Of a stretch of DNA of 64,000 nt, positions 1-7,924 are shown piece by piece. The DNA comes from Xylanibacter ruminicola (lineage in GTDB: Bacteria; Bacteroidota; Bacteroidia; Bacteroidales; Bacteroidaceae): positions 1-64,000 of the forward strand of contig SUYC01000011.1 of assembly GCA_015060625.1 (NCBI GenBank), read 5' to 3'. Within the stretch, counting starts at the first letter, position 1, and the number at the start of each line of letters is the position of its first letter. Position numbers and translations under genes: made by a program. Below the pieces are notes generated by a model that saw only the letters and a list, made by a program, of their open reading frames with translations, had not been told where the DNA came from and did no database searches.

Positions 1-320
1 TACTGAAAGCTGCTACTAACGACTCATAAATCTACCCTTAATCGTGTATTGGATGATAGTTGCGGATTTTAGGAAATGTATGAAAAAACTAACTCGTTAC
101 CAATCTACTTGTGTTATCATTTACGGTTGCAAAGGTACGCCGAAAGCCTGAATCTCACAAATCTCTTCAACCAATTGGGCTGAATTTTCAGCCAATCGGC
201 CGATTTATATTTTCTTAAGAAGTCCGAAAATTAAGAAGTTTACAAAATTGTTTGGCTGTTTCCGAAATATTTACTAACTTTGCCACCATGTAAAACCTAC
301 AAACTAAAGTTGATACTGCT
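1..320. other. Intergenic leader region at left edge
   Basis: No convincing coding sequence is visible. A reverse-strand -7 box (CAAAGGTA at 130-137, read TACCTTTG) points leftward out of the window, but no reverse ORF of more than a few codons follows it in the 120 bases available. A small hairpin (GGCTGA 178-183 / TCAGCC 188-193) lies between that box and the forward promoter at 275-282. Confidence 0.5.
275..282 (+). promoter_or_regulatory. Bacteroidetes -7 box for the SBP/SpoIIE pair
   Basis: TAACTTTG matches the Bacteroidetes -7 consensus TAnnTTTG. A TTTGG lies about 20 bases upstream, near the expected -33 position, and the binding-protein start codon is 39 bases downstream. Confidence 0.7.
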
Positions 321-1280
321 ATGAAGATGAATCATCGGATGCTAACGGTCATCCTCATTCTATGCTTTAATGTGGTGCCGCTCTCGCTGGCAGCACAAGG
401 CGATACCATGGTTTTCACTCCTCAATGGACGGCACAGGCGCAGTTTGCCGGTTATTATGTGGCCGAGGCCATGGGCTTTTATCGCGAGGCAGGCGTAAAG
501 GTGCGTATAGAGCACCCTACAGCCACGCTACCCGCTATGAGTCGATTGCAGACCAACAAATGCCAAGCCACCACGCTGCAGCTTTGCCAGGCCTTAGAGG
601 TGGTTGATGGCGGCATACCACTGGTAAACGTTCTGCAAACATCCATGAACAATGCCATGGTGATTGTATCGGCCCGTAATCAAAACCCGCTGAAGCAGAA
701 GGGGGCGCGCGTGGGTATCTGGAGCGTGGGCTTCGGTCAGTTGGCTATCTGCATGAGTATCATGGATCACCTGAACTACGAGTTTGTGCGCTTTGCCCAG
801 AACGTAAACCTGTTTGTGGCAGGGGCACTCGATGCCACGCTGGCCATGAGCTATAACGAGTACTACCAACTGGTGCAGGCAGGCATAGACATGACCGATA
901 AGAACGTGTATCGCTTTTGCGACCATGGCTACAATGTGCAGGAGGACGGCGTTTACGTCACGCGAGAATATTACCAGAAACATCGCAATCAGGTCATCCG
1001 TTTTGCCCAGGCCAGTCGTAAGGGCTGGGAGTATGCTGCCAAGCATCCCGACGAAACGCTTGATATCGTGATGAAGTATGTGAATAAGGATAAGATAGGC
1101 ACCAACCGCGTGATGCAGCAGTTGATGCTGAAGGAGGTATTGCGCCTGCAGGTGGATCGCGAGTCGAAGAAACGCGAGTTTCGTTTGCGCCCCGACATGG
1201 TGAAACGTGCCAGCTACCTGATGCTGCAGAACCGCATGCTTGATCGCGAAGTGACATACCAGGAGTTAATAGCTAAATAA
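321..1280 (+). CDS. NMT1/THI5-type periplasmic substrate-binding protein
   Basis: A 319-residue secreted solute-binding protein of the NMT1/THI5 (SsuA-like) family, which usually delivers small molecules such as thiamine precursors, sulfonates or nitrate to ABC transporters. The first 25 residues form a signal peptide (charged start, then a hydrophobic stretch ending ...SLAAQG). The mature start with FTPQW and the following YYVAEAMGFYREAGV is the typical first lobe of this family. No ABC permease or ATPase gene is nearby. Instead, the gene sits 12 bp upstream of a membrane SpoIIE phosphatase and probably shares its promoter. I infer that it may act as a ligand-sensing partner of that phosphatase rather than as a transporter subunit. 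The ligand cannot be read from the sequence. Confidence 0.85.
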   Translation: MKMNHRMLTVILILCFNVVPLSLAAQGDTMVFTPQWTAQAQFAGYYVAEAMGFYREAGVKVRIEHPTATLPAMSRLQTNKCQATTLQLCQALEVVDGGIPLVNVLQTSMNNAMVIVSARNQNPLKQKGARVGIWSVGFGQLAICMSIMDHLNYEFVRFAQNVNLFVAGALDATLAMSYNEYYQLVQAGIDMTDKNVYRFCDHGYNVQEDGVYVTREYYQKHRNQVIRFAQASRKGWEYAAKHPDETLDIVMKYVNKDKIGTNRVMQQLMLKEVLRLQVDRESKKREFRLRPDMVKRASYLMLQNRMLDREVTYQELIAK

Positions 1281-1292
1281 TAGTGCACAGTT

Positions 1293-3215
1293 ATGAATAA
1301 AGTATTAGCATATATACGCCGTAAACTATCCATTAGGGTAAGCTTGTGGGTGGTGATGTTTGCCGCTGTTATCTTTATAGCTGCGCTCGGGTTCCTGTTC
1401 TATCAGTCGCGCGAGGCGGTGCGTCAGGAGGCCATCCATCGTGCCACCACCATTCTGGAGCGCACGTCGCTACAGGTCGAGGGTATCCTTAATCGTGTTG
1501 AGGTGGCTTCGAACATGACGGCATGGCTGGTGCAGCAGCATCCCGGCGAGGCCGACTCGATGTTTGTTTACAGCGCAGGCATGTTGCGTAACAACCCCGA
1601 ATTCTACTCGTGCTCTATTGCCTTCGAACCTTATTATTTCAAGGAATATGGTCGTTATTTCTCGGCCTACTCCAAGCACGAGGGCGACAGCATCCGTACC
1701 CTGCAAGGCGGTAGCGAAAACTATCAGTACTTTTTTATGGACTGGTATCTGATGCCCACACTGCTGGGGCATGCCTGCTGGACCGATCCTTACATGGACC
1801 TTGATGCACCCACCAATACTTACGAGATGGTTACAACCTACTGCCAGGCCCTGAAAAACAAGCAGGGCGCGGTTGTTGGCGTTATCAACACCAGTCTGTC
1901 AATCAATTGGCTGTCGCAAACCATCTCATCGGTAAAGCCCTATCCTAACTCCTATAGCATTATGATAGGTCGTGGTGGCACCTACTTTGTGCATCCCGAC
2001 AGCACTAAGATTACCCGCCAAACCATTTTTACACAAACCATGCTTGAACCCGACACGGCTATGACGGCTCTGGGGCATGCCATGCAGAAAGGCGAAGAGG
2101 GCATGCGCCGCATGATGATCGACCAGAAAGATTGCTATGTGTTCTTTAAACCGCTGGGCAAAACAGGCTGCTCGATGGCTATCGTTTGCCCCGAGAGCGA
2201 TATTTTTGGCGGCTTTAACCGCTTGCGTCACACCGTAATGAGCATTGTGTGTGTGGGTCTGTTGGTGATGCTGTGCGTATTTATTAATGTCATCACGCGC
2301 GAACTGAAACCCCTGCGCCGCCTGGCTCGCGAGGCCGAAACCATTGCTTCGGGCCAGTTTGATGCCGAGCTGCCTGACTTTGAGCGCACCGACGAGATTG
2401 GACAGCTCAGCCACTCGTTTGGCAACATGCAGCAGTCGTTGGTAAAGTATATCGAAGAACTGAAGCTCACCACCGCTCAGAAAGCCTCGATCGAGAGTGA
2501 GCTTAACGTGGCCAGCAATATCCAGATGAGCATGCTGCCCAGCGTGTTCCCCAACCGTGACGACTTGGATATGTATGCCTCGATGACACCCGCCAAGGAG
2601 GTAGGTGGCGACCTTTATGGCTATCTGCTCAAAGGTGACGCCCTTTACTTCTGTGTGGGTGATGTGAGTGGAAAGGGCGTACCTGCCTCACTGTTCATGG
2701 CGCAGGTAACCCGACTGTTCCGTACACTGGCCAATCAGCAGATGACGCCTGCCGACATCTGTACCCAAATGAACGAGGCATTGTCGGGCGACGAGAACCC
2801 CACCTGCATGTTTGTAACGCTGTTTATGGGCTTGTTGGATTTGCAAACGGGCCATTTACAGTTCTGCAATGCAGGTCATAACCCACCTGTGATTGGTGGC
2901 GGCGATCAGCATGGCGAGTTCCTGAAGATGCTGCCTAACTTCCCCATTGGTGTACTGCCTGGCTTGGAGTTCCAGGGCGAGGAGATCGACAGCATCAAAG
3001 GCCGTCCGCTGTTTGTTTATACCGACGGACTGAATGAGGCCGAGAACCGCGAGCTGCAGCAGTTTGGCGATGACCGACTGATAGATATCCTGCAAAAAAT
3101 CCAGTTTGAGGGGGCTCGTCAGGTAGTGGAAACATTGTTTAAAGAGGTGGAACGCCATCGAGATGGTGCCGACCCGAACGACGATCTTACCATGATGTGC
3201 CTGCGCATGCAATAA
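1293..3215 (+). CDS. Membrane Cache-HAMP-SpoIIE family PP2C-type phosphatase
   Basis: A 640-residue transmembrane signalling phosphatase. Domain order: a first membrane helix at about residues 15-37, an extracytoplasmic Cache-like sensor at about 40-305, a second membrane helix at about 312-335, a HAMP linker at about 336-390 (ELKPLRRLAREAETIASG), a short coiled coil, and a C-terminal SpoIIE/PP2C domain from about 410. The metal-binding motifs are intact: GGDLYGY, GDVSGKGVPAS, GHNPP, TDGLNEA and NDDLTMM, so phosphatase activity towards a phosphoserine protein (anti-sigma antagonist style) is expected. No anti-sigma factor, STAS protein or kinase is encoded beside it, so the target is unknown. 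The upstream binding protein is the likely periplasmic partner. Confidence 0.9.
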   Translation: MNKVLAYIRRKLSIRVSLWVVMFAAVIFIAALGFLFYQSREAVRQEAIHRATTILERTSLQVEGILNRVEVASNMTAWLVQQHPGEADSMFVYSAGMLRNNPEFYSCSIAFEPYYFKEYGRYFSAYSKHEGDSIRTLQGGSENYQYFFMDWYLMPTLLGHACWTDPYMDLDAPTNTYEMVTTYCQALKNKQGAVVGVINTSLSINWLSQTISSVKPYPNSYSIMIGRGGTYFVHPDSTKITRQTIFTQTMLEPDTAMTALGHAMQKGEEGMRRMMIDQKDCYVFFKPLGKTGCSMAIVCPESDIFGGFNRLRHTVMSIVCVGLLVMLCVFINVITRELKPLRRLAREAETIASGQFDAELPDFERTDEIGQLSHSFGNMQQSLVKYIEELKLTTAQKASIESELNVASNIQMSMLPSVFPNRDDLDMYASMTPAKEVGGDLYGYLLKGDALYFCVGDVSGKGVPASLFMAQVTRLFRTLANQQMTPADICTQMNEALSGDENPTCMFVTLFMGLLDLQTGHLQFCNAGHNPPVIGGGDQHGEFLKMLPNFPIGVLPGLEFQGEEIDSIKGRPLFVYTDGLNEAENRELQQFGDDRLIDILQKIQFEGARQVVETLFKEVERHRDGADPNDDLTMMCLRMQ

Positions 3216-3220
3216 CATTT

Positions 3221-3352
3221 CTGGATGGCGGTATTCGCCAGCTCGTCCTTCAGGTCGACGGTAGGCGTGAAGATAATGCGGCGACTTGTTACCAGTCCCT
3301 CATACTTGCCAATCTTCTGCAACTTTTCCTGTGCTTTAACTTTCAATGCCAT
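3221..3352 (-). pseudogene. Internally deleted HU-like DNA-binding protein remnant
   Basis: On the reverse strand the frame begins MALKVKAQEKLQKIGKYEG, the usual N-terminus of the Bacteroidetes HU-like DNA-binding family, and then jumps directly to LVTSRRIIFTPTVDLKDEL, which in intact members lies about 80 residues further on. The central DNA-binding part is therefore missing in frame. After about residue 44 the frame runs into antisense sequence of the phosphatase gene, so the C-terminus is also lost. The remnant touches the phosphatase stop codon (3215). A leader with 22-nt repeats and a degenerate promoter precedes it (3353-3531). This assignment rests on memory of family sequences. Confidence 0.7.
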
Positions 3353-3440
3353 AATTTAAACAGTTTGTTTTGTAAAAGTTTTTAAAATGTTTAATGTTTA
3401 ATCTTTAATGTTTGATGTCCAATGAGCTTTTTGCGCCCAA

Positions 3441-3506
3441 ACGTGGTAGATTTTCCTAGTACACGTGGGAGAATCTTTTTCCTCGCGCGGGAGCGAAATC
3501 TCTATC
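3441..3506 (-). repeat. Three 22-nt iterons in the HU-remnant leader
   Basis: Three degenerate direct repeats start at 3441 (ACGTGGTAGATTTT), 3463 (ACGTGGGAGAATCTTT) and 3485 (GCGCGGGAGCGAAATC) with an exact 22-base period. They lie between the HU remnant (start 3352) and a weak reverse -7 box around 3522-3529 (TACCTTTA when read on the reverse strand). They may be operator or translational-control repeats for the former HU-like gene. Confidence 0.6.
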
Positions 3507-3594
3507 TTTATTTTGACACTGTAAAGGTACGAAATTTTGATTACGGTTCACGAATCGCACCCGCACTTTTTCGCATAAAAATCGCCACCATCGC

Positions 3595-3740
3595 CTAACT
3601 GCTACGCGCTACAGCGCTACAGTTAGTTTTCGCCCCATCACACACCAAAAATTACTTCTATATTTATCTCTAAATATAGATACTTAACTTGCCATCTCCA
3701 AACCCCGCAATTCTAACTGTAGCGCTGTAGCGCGTAACAG
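3595..3740. repeat. 146-bp inverted-repeat element with central palindrome
   Basis: The 25 bases at 3602-3626 (beginning CTACGCGCTACAGCG) recur inverted at 3713-3736, apart from one or two bases at the inner end. Between them lies a perfect 10-bp inverted repeat with a four-base loop (TCTATATTTA 3657-3666, TAAATATAGA 3671-3680). The left end itself is bordered by CTAACTG/CAGTTAG (3595-3601 and 3620-3626). Terminal inverted repeats around a non-coding, foldable core resemble a MITE or REP-like element. A third copy of the end is at 9651-9675. Confidence 0.6.
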
Positions 3741-3768
3741 ATTTATGTGCATGGATTTATCCAAAACA

Positions 3769-3800
3769 TTTGGCGGTTCAAAAATAAGTGCGTATCTTTG
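3769..3800 (+). promoter_or_regulatory. Promoter of the PQQ-propeller gene (duplicated promoter copy A)
   Basis: TTTGGCGG (-33 region) is followed by TATCTTTG (-7 box, 3793-3800). The 32-base stretch matches 7848-7879 upstream of the DUF4153 gene at 30 positions, so the two promoters are copies of one another. Confidence 0.75.
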
Positions 3801-3831
3801 TCGGCGTTTAAATAAAAAAAATATTTAGAAA

Positions 3832-5412
3832 ATGAAATCCCAATTACGAATCATTCTGATTGCGTTGTTAGTAGTGTGTGTGTCGGCAAAAGCTGACGGT
3901 ATAACCAAAGAGCAGGTAGGAATAACCTTGGATAGTACGGTTGTAGAAGCCGACTGCCAGAAGTTCGACCAATGGTTGGACGACATGGTTATGTCGCCAC
4001 AACTTGATTATATGCTACTAAAATTCCGTAACCTTACCAAAGATGGTAAATACTTAAAGTTAAAGGGCGATATTGGCGCCTATAGCCTCGAGGAGAGGAA
4101 GTTGCTGTGGACCCAGCCGTTCGACTATCGCAATACGGTGGCCTACTGCACCAAGCAGGGTGTGCTAACAGTTAAAAACAATAACAAGGTAACCATGCTC
4201 AACCCTCGTACCGGCGAGGTAATGTGGCAGTCGAAATTCTATCCTGCACAGTTCGACGATTCAACCCATATCGTGTTAGGCTATGCCGGTAGGCTTTCGG
4301 GTAAACTGAGTGCCTACGACCTCACTTCGGGTCAGCAGCTATGGACCGTTAACATACCCCATGTAAAGAACTGGGGCTGGAACCATGTTATTCGTGAGGA
4401 CTCTGTGCATTGGTTGGTGGTGGCCGATGACCTTAACCGATTAAACATTGTTACGGGCGAGTTGAGCACCTACGATGCCAAGACGGGTGTTACCGATGTA
4501 AAGGCCTCGCTGTTGCAGGGCTTGGCCATGCTTGGTGGTGCCGTGGCAGGTGCGATGGTTTCGGGCGGAGCTTACGTGCCTTACTATGCTTACTATCCAA
4601 ATGGCATGACCGACTCGAATGTGATAAACCACCTGTACTCTAATGTGCTTCGCAACGACTCGCTGTATTACTTTGCCGACCGCCAGCATGTGGTGTGTCT
4701 CGACAGTTTGATGAATACCGTGTGGAGCTATGAGTTGCCATCAAAAACTTCGGCTTTTTCGCAGCTTGTAAGCACCGACAGTACTCTTTATATGTTTAAC
4801 CTGGGCTTTGGTATGCAGAATGGTGTGAGCCGTAAAAAGATGGGACGCCCGTTCATCGCTTCGTTCGATAAGCGTACAGGTGCCTGCCAATTTATGAACA
4901 TGCTGAGTATGAAAAAGGATATGGTTGAAGATGCGGTGCTTACACCCGAAGGTGCGTTTATGCTCTTCGACGATGCGTTGGCCTATAAGCGCGAACTTAC
5001 CGACTCGGTGGTTACCATCTCGCCATGGCAGGTGCAAAAATATGGTAAATTGTATGCCATCATCACCCAACCTGTTTATACCAACTACAAATTTCATAAC
5101 ATGTTTGAGCCGATAGCTTCGGATGGTATCTATTTCCCGTTGATGACAGAGAAAGGCGATATTCTGATGGTTGATAAAGAGTTACGAACAGCCGACCACT
5201 ATCCGGTTTCATCGCTCTATTGGCCTATGTGTCAGGTAGGCAACCACATGTGTATCTATTCTAATGCCGATGGTCAGCGCCAAGTGTGGTTAGTAACGTT
5301 ACAAGGCATGCCCGAGCTGCAACTTACCATCCCCGTTCACAGGTTAGGTATCGCCGGCAATAAGCTCTACCTGCACAATCGCAGCGCCCTATATTCCATC
5401 CCCCTCAACTAA
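3832..5412 (+). CDS. Secreted PQQ-like beta-propeller repeat protein
   Basis: A 526-residue exported protein with a signal peptide (residues 1-21, ...VCVSAKADG). It carries repeated PQQ/quinoprotein-type blades: successive segments of the form GxLSAYDLTSGQQLWTVN, GEVMWQSKF and MNTVWSYELP, each ending in a W-containing strand. Such propellers serve as protein-interaction scaffolds (the BamB fold) rather than as enzymes unless PQQ-binding residues are present, and I do not see those. A glycine-rich hydrophobic patch (LAMLGGAVAGAMVSGGAYVPYYAYYP, about residues 232-257 in shortened form GGAVAGAMVSGG) interrupts the propeller and may be a loop. It is transcribed from its own promoter. Function is unknown; a periplasmic or outer-membrane-associated scaffold is plausible. 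Confidence 0.75.
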   Translation: MKSQLRIILIALLVVCVSAKADGITKEQVGITLDSTVVEADCQKFDQWLDDMVMSPQLDYMLLKFRNLTKDGKYLKLKGDIGAYSLEERKLLWTQPFDYRNTVAYCTKQGVLTVKNNNKVTMLNPRTGEVMWQSKFYPAQFDDSTHIVLGYAGRLSGKLSAYDLTSGQQLWTVNIPHVKNWGWNHVIREDSVHWLVVADDLNRLNIVTGELSTYDAKTGVTDVKASLLQGLAMLGGAVAGAMVSGGAYVPYYAYYPNGMTDSNVINHLYSNVLRNDSLYYFADRQHVVCLDSLMNTVWSYELPSKTSAFSQLVSTDSTLYMFNLGFGMQNGVSRKKMGRPFIASFDKRTGACQFMNMLSMKKDMVEDAVLTPEGAFMLFDDALAYKRELTDSVVTISPWQVQKYGKLYAIITQPVYTNYKFHNMFEPIASDGIYFPLMTEKGDILMVDKELRTADHYPVSSLYWPMCQVGNHMCIYSNADGQRQVWLVTLQGMPELQLTIPVHRLGIAGNKLYLHNRSALYSIPLN

Positions 5413-5425
5413 TGGATGCCATCAT

Positions 5426-5463
5426 AATTTAAGAAACTGATAAAACCTATAACGGTATGAATA
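5426..5463 (+). repeat. 38-bp direct repeat, left copy (leader of serpin gene)
   Basis: Begins AATTTAAGAAAC and runs through GATAAAACCTATAACGGT into the serpin start codon (ATGAATA). It matches 7887-7924, the leader and first codons of the DUF4153 gene, at 37 of 38 positions. The two copies bracket the serpin and two orphan genes. Confidence 0.85.
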
Positions 5464-6710
5464 AACTATTTACTCTGCTTTTGGTGGGCGTTGCTGTGTG
5501 TGGTTGCCGTAGTGCACGTGAAACTGTAGAAGATGCGGCTGAACATGCTAATGTGAGTTATACAACTAGCGAATCGGAACGTGAAATTATCCGTGCTACA
5601 AATGACTTCGCCTTCAAGCTGTTTCAATCGCTAGCAGCTAATAATAAGGATAATGATTTCATCATATCCCCATTGGGCGTGGTATATTCGCTTGATATTA
5701 TCAGCAATGGCACTGGCGGGCATACTAAACAACTGCTTAAGCAACAACTTGGTACAAGCAAGTTCAATCAGGACGATATAAATGCGCTAAGACGCAAAAT
5801 GATGCTTTGCCATGCTAAAGATTCTGTTGCCGAATTTCTTGCCACCAAAACGGCTTTCATGAAATCATCCAATTTGTTGCTTCATCATGACGAACAAACG
5901 ATAAAGCCAGAATATATCCAAACAATCGGTCATAATTATTTTGCCGACTGTCTGTCGTATCAGAACGAGAATGATGCCAAAAGTGTTGTTGATAGCTGGA
6001 ATAAAGAAAATAATCATAATGCTATCAAGGAAATCTCGCTGAAATTTGATGCTAATGCCGATGCTTATCTCATCAATACATTGCTGTTTAACGGTGCATG
6101 GATTCGGGAATTTTACGATACTAAACCAGATACATTCTATGTAGCAAAGGATGAGACTCGAATTGTTAATATGATGAGTAATACGGAAAAAGAAGGATGC
6201 TTTAGATATATGCAGAATAATAAATATGCCATGCTGCGTATGCCTTATGTTGGGGACTTTTATATGGATGTTATACTGCCAAATAATGATCTTACACTTG
6301 ATAGTCTGATAAGACAGATGGATTTGGAACAGTATAAAAATAGTACCAAAGAACTTAAAAAGTATGATGTATTAGATGTTAGTTTTCCAAAGTTCCACGT
6401 AAAATCAGAGATTGATATTAAGTATCTGTTGCAAGAAATGGGACTCGCAGATATCTTTTCGAAGAAAGCTGACTTTAGTTTAATGAGCGAATCCCCATTT
6501 TATATCAATAAGATGAAACAGGACATCGAAATAGATGTTGATGAAAAAGGTACTCATGTAGAGGCTGTCACATCTACTTCTTTTGTTACATTATGCTCAT
6601 TGAGCAACCCCACCAGGGCGGAGTTTTATGCCAATCGTCCCTTCATCTACTTCATCCGCGACTATTTCGGTTCCATCTGCTTTGCAGGGGTATATAGGGG
6701 AGGTAAGTGA
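5457..6710 (+). CDS. Serpin family lipoprotein
   Basis: A 417-residue serpin (serine or cysteine protease inhibitor). The N-terminus is a lipoprotein signal with lipobox VCGC (Cys16), so the protein is probably anchored in the outer membrane facing out or into the periplasm. The serpin core is recognisable from NDFAFKLFQSL, IISPLGVVYSLDIISNGTGG, LINTLLFNGAW and the C-terminal ANRPFIYFIRD. The hinge of the reactive loop reads DEKGTHVEAVTST: P15 Gly and P14 Thr favour loop insertion, but P12 is Val and P10-P9 Ala-Val rather than all-Ala, so inhibition is likely but not certain. The scissile bond should lie in or near TLCSLSN; the loop is a few residues longer than in antitrypsin. Its leader is a copy of that of the DUF4153 gene. 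Confidence 0.9.
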   Translation: MNKLFTLLLVGVAVCGCRSARETVEDAAEHANVSYTTSESEREIIRATNDFAFKLFQSLAANNKDNDFIISPLGVVYSLDIISNGTGGHTKQLLKQQLGTSKFNQDDINALRRKMMLCHAKDSVAEFLATKTAFMKSSNLLLHHDEQTIKPEYIQTIGHNYFADCLSYQNENDAKSVVDSWNKENNHNAIKEISLKFDANADAYLINTLLFNGAWIREFYDTKPDTFYVAKDETRIVNMMSNTEKEGCFRYMQNNKYAMLRMPYVGDFYMDVILPNNDLTLDSLIRQMDLEQYKNSTKELKKYDVLDVSFPKFHVKSEIDIKYLLQEMGLADIFSKKADFSLMSESPFYINKMKQDIEIDVDEKGTHVEAVTSTSFVTLCSLSNPTRAEFYANRPFIYFIRDYFGSICFAGVYRGGK

Positions 6711-6754
6711 TTTCACAAAAATACTTGCACAACTATATCAAAACATAACCCTAT

Positions 6755-7510
6755 ATGGAGAGTAGATTCGAGATAACAATCATCCTGAGCCTTATTATTG
6801 CAATAGCGACAATGCTATATGCATATAGGAAGAAAAGTGATAGAGAAGATTCGCTATTTGGCAATTGTGACAGTTTGGTTGATAAAGTCGCAGTTTTTGT
6901 ATTCTCTGCTTTTTATATTCTTCCATCGCTTGGCATTACCTTTATTTTATTGGCTTGGTGGAAGGTTGATTATTTACTGATTGTTTTCTTACTGATTGGT
7001 GGTTGGATTATTATTCCACTAGCACTTGTAACCATATATGCTTCAAGAAAACTTTGCTGTTTTAGGCATTTCGCTACGTTGGGTATTACGGCGTTTAATA
7101 TAGTATTCTTTCTATTGTTTCTTGCTTTAGAATACCCACAGCGCAGGTGCAATCCTGATATCATGCAGTCTTATTACGAATCTCACAAGGTCGAATTGGA
7201 TAGTCTGTGCAATTATGCTCGCAGTATAGTCGATCGTAAAAATTTGCAGCCTCGTCTTGATGCTTTAGGATGTTTCTCTGTTCATGTTCTCAGCGAAAAT
7301 AAAGGAGCTGTAGAGATAGGTTTCAGGAGAGTGAGCATGAGTGCTTATTATTTTATAATCTTTCCAGATACAATGGGCAATGAGAATTATAAGCATTACC
7401 AGAATGATGTAAGGTATATCCCTTATAATCATAGGGTCGTTTTTGAGTATGGCTCACCTGCATTTGGTGATATAAAATTCCCAGGCAGAGACGAGTATTT
7501 GAAAAAGTAA
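6755..7510 (+). CDS. Unknown membrane protein with four N-terminal helices
   Basis: A 251-residue protein I do not recognise. Hydrophobic segments at about residues 5-22, 45-68, 72-96 and 103-123 suggest four membrane helices, followed by a soluble C-terminal domain of about 125 residues that includes SVHVLSENKGAVEIGFRRVS. The gene is more AT-rich than its flanks and uses A/T-ending codons freely, unlike the surrounding housekeeping genes. It sits 44 bp after the serpin and 10 bp before another orphan gene inside the segment bracketed by the 38-bp repeat, so it may have been acquired with them. It could be an accessory or immunity-type membrane protein, but nothing in the sequence proves this. 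Confidence 0.7.
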   Translation: MESRFEITIILSLIIAIATMLYAYRKKSDREDSLFGNCDSLVDKVAVFVFSAFYILPSLGITFILLAWWKVDYLLIVFLLIGGWIIIPLALVTIYASRKLCCFRHFATLGITAFNIVFFLLFLALEYPQRRCNPDIMQSYYESHKVELDSLCNYARSIVDRKNLQPRLDALGCFSVHVLSENKGAVEIGFRRVSMSAYYFIIFPDTMGNENYKHYQNDVRYIPYNHRVVFEYGSPAFGDIKFPGRDEYLKK

Positions 7511-7520
7511 TATAATTAAG

Positions 7521-7811
7521 ATGGCGAAAAGGATTAAATATATACTCTGTGCGATTGTAGTCATGTTAGTTATTCACGCCTACATGAATCGTAGTGGAAA
7601 TATAACGCATTACAAATGGAAACATACAAACGATGTTGGTTCTGTTGGTGGTGATGTTATCTGTTTTGATTACAATTCTAGTTATTCATATCACTGGCCC
7701 GTAATTAGGAAAGATGGAGGTGGTAGTGGGGTTGTGTTGGTTTGTATCAACAGAAAAATGATTCTCTTCTCACTCACAGACAATAAATTGGGCTATTATA
7801 TGTACATTTAG
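7521..7811 (+). CDS. Small unknown protein with N-terminal membrane anchor
   Basis: A 96-residue protein with a hydrophobic N-terminal segment (about residues 7-19, ILCAIVVMLVIHAY) that could be a signal anchor, followed by a short exported domain rich in Tyr, Gly and beta-branched residues (SSYSYHWPVIRKDGGGSGV). It follows the preceding membrane protein by 10 bp and is likely co-transcribed. Base composition is AT-rich. I recognise no family. Confidence 0.55.
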   Translation: MAKRIKYILCAIVVMLVIHAYMNRSGNITHYKWKHTNDVGSVGGDVICFDYNSSYSYHWPVIRKDGGGSGVVLVCINRKMILFSLTDNKLGYYMYI

Positions 7812-7847
7812 AAATCACGTTCGAAGTTTATTTTTCTCGCATAAACC

Positions 7848-7879
7848 TTTGGCGGTTTAAAAATAAGTGCGTACCTTTG
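7848..7879 (+). promoter_or_regulatory. Promoter of DUF4153 gene (duplicated promoter copy B)
   Basis: TTTGGCGG followed by TACCTTTG (7872-7879). The 32-base block is a near copy of 3769-3800. The right copy of the 38-bp leader repeat follows at 7887-7924. Confidence 0.75.
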
Positions 7880-7886
7880 CCTGCGA

Positions 7887-7924
7887 AATTTAAGAAACCG
7901 ATAAAACCTATAACGGTATGAATA
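7887..7924 (+). repeat. 38-bp direct repeat, right copy (leader of DUF4153 gene)
   Basis: Second copy of the leader block starting AATTTAAGAAAC and ending in ATGAATA, with a single T/C difference from 5426-5463. Together with the left copy it delimits a 2.4-kb segment carrying the serpin and two orphan genes. Confidence 0.85.

Larger units (their letters stand above)
3353..3831. other. Intergenic region between HU remnant and PQQ protein
   Basis: From left to right the region holds the A/T-rich leader of the HU remnant, the 22-nt iterons (3441-3506), a candidate inverted-repeat element (3595-3740), and the promoter of the downstream gene (3769-3800). No additional reading frame is convincing. 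Confidence 0.6.
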
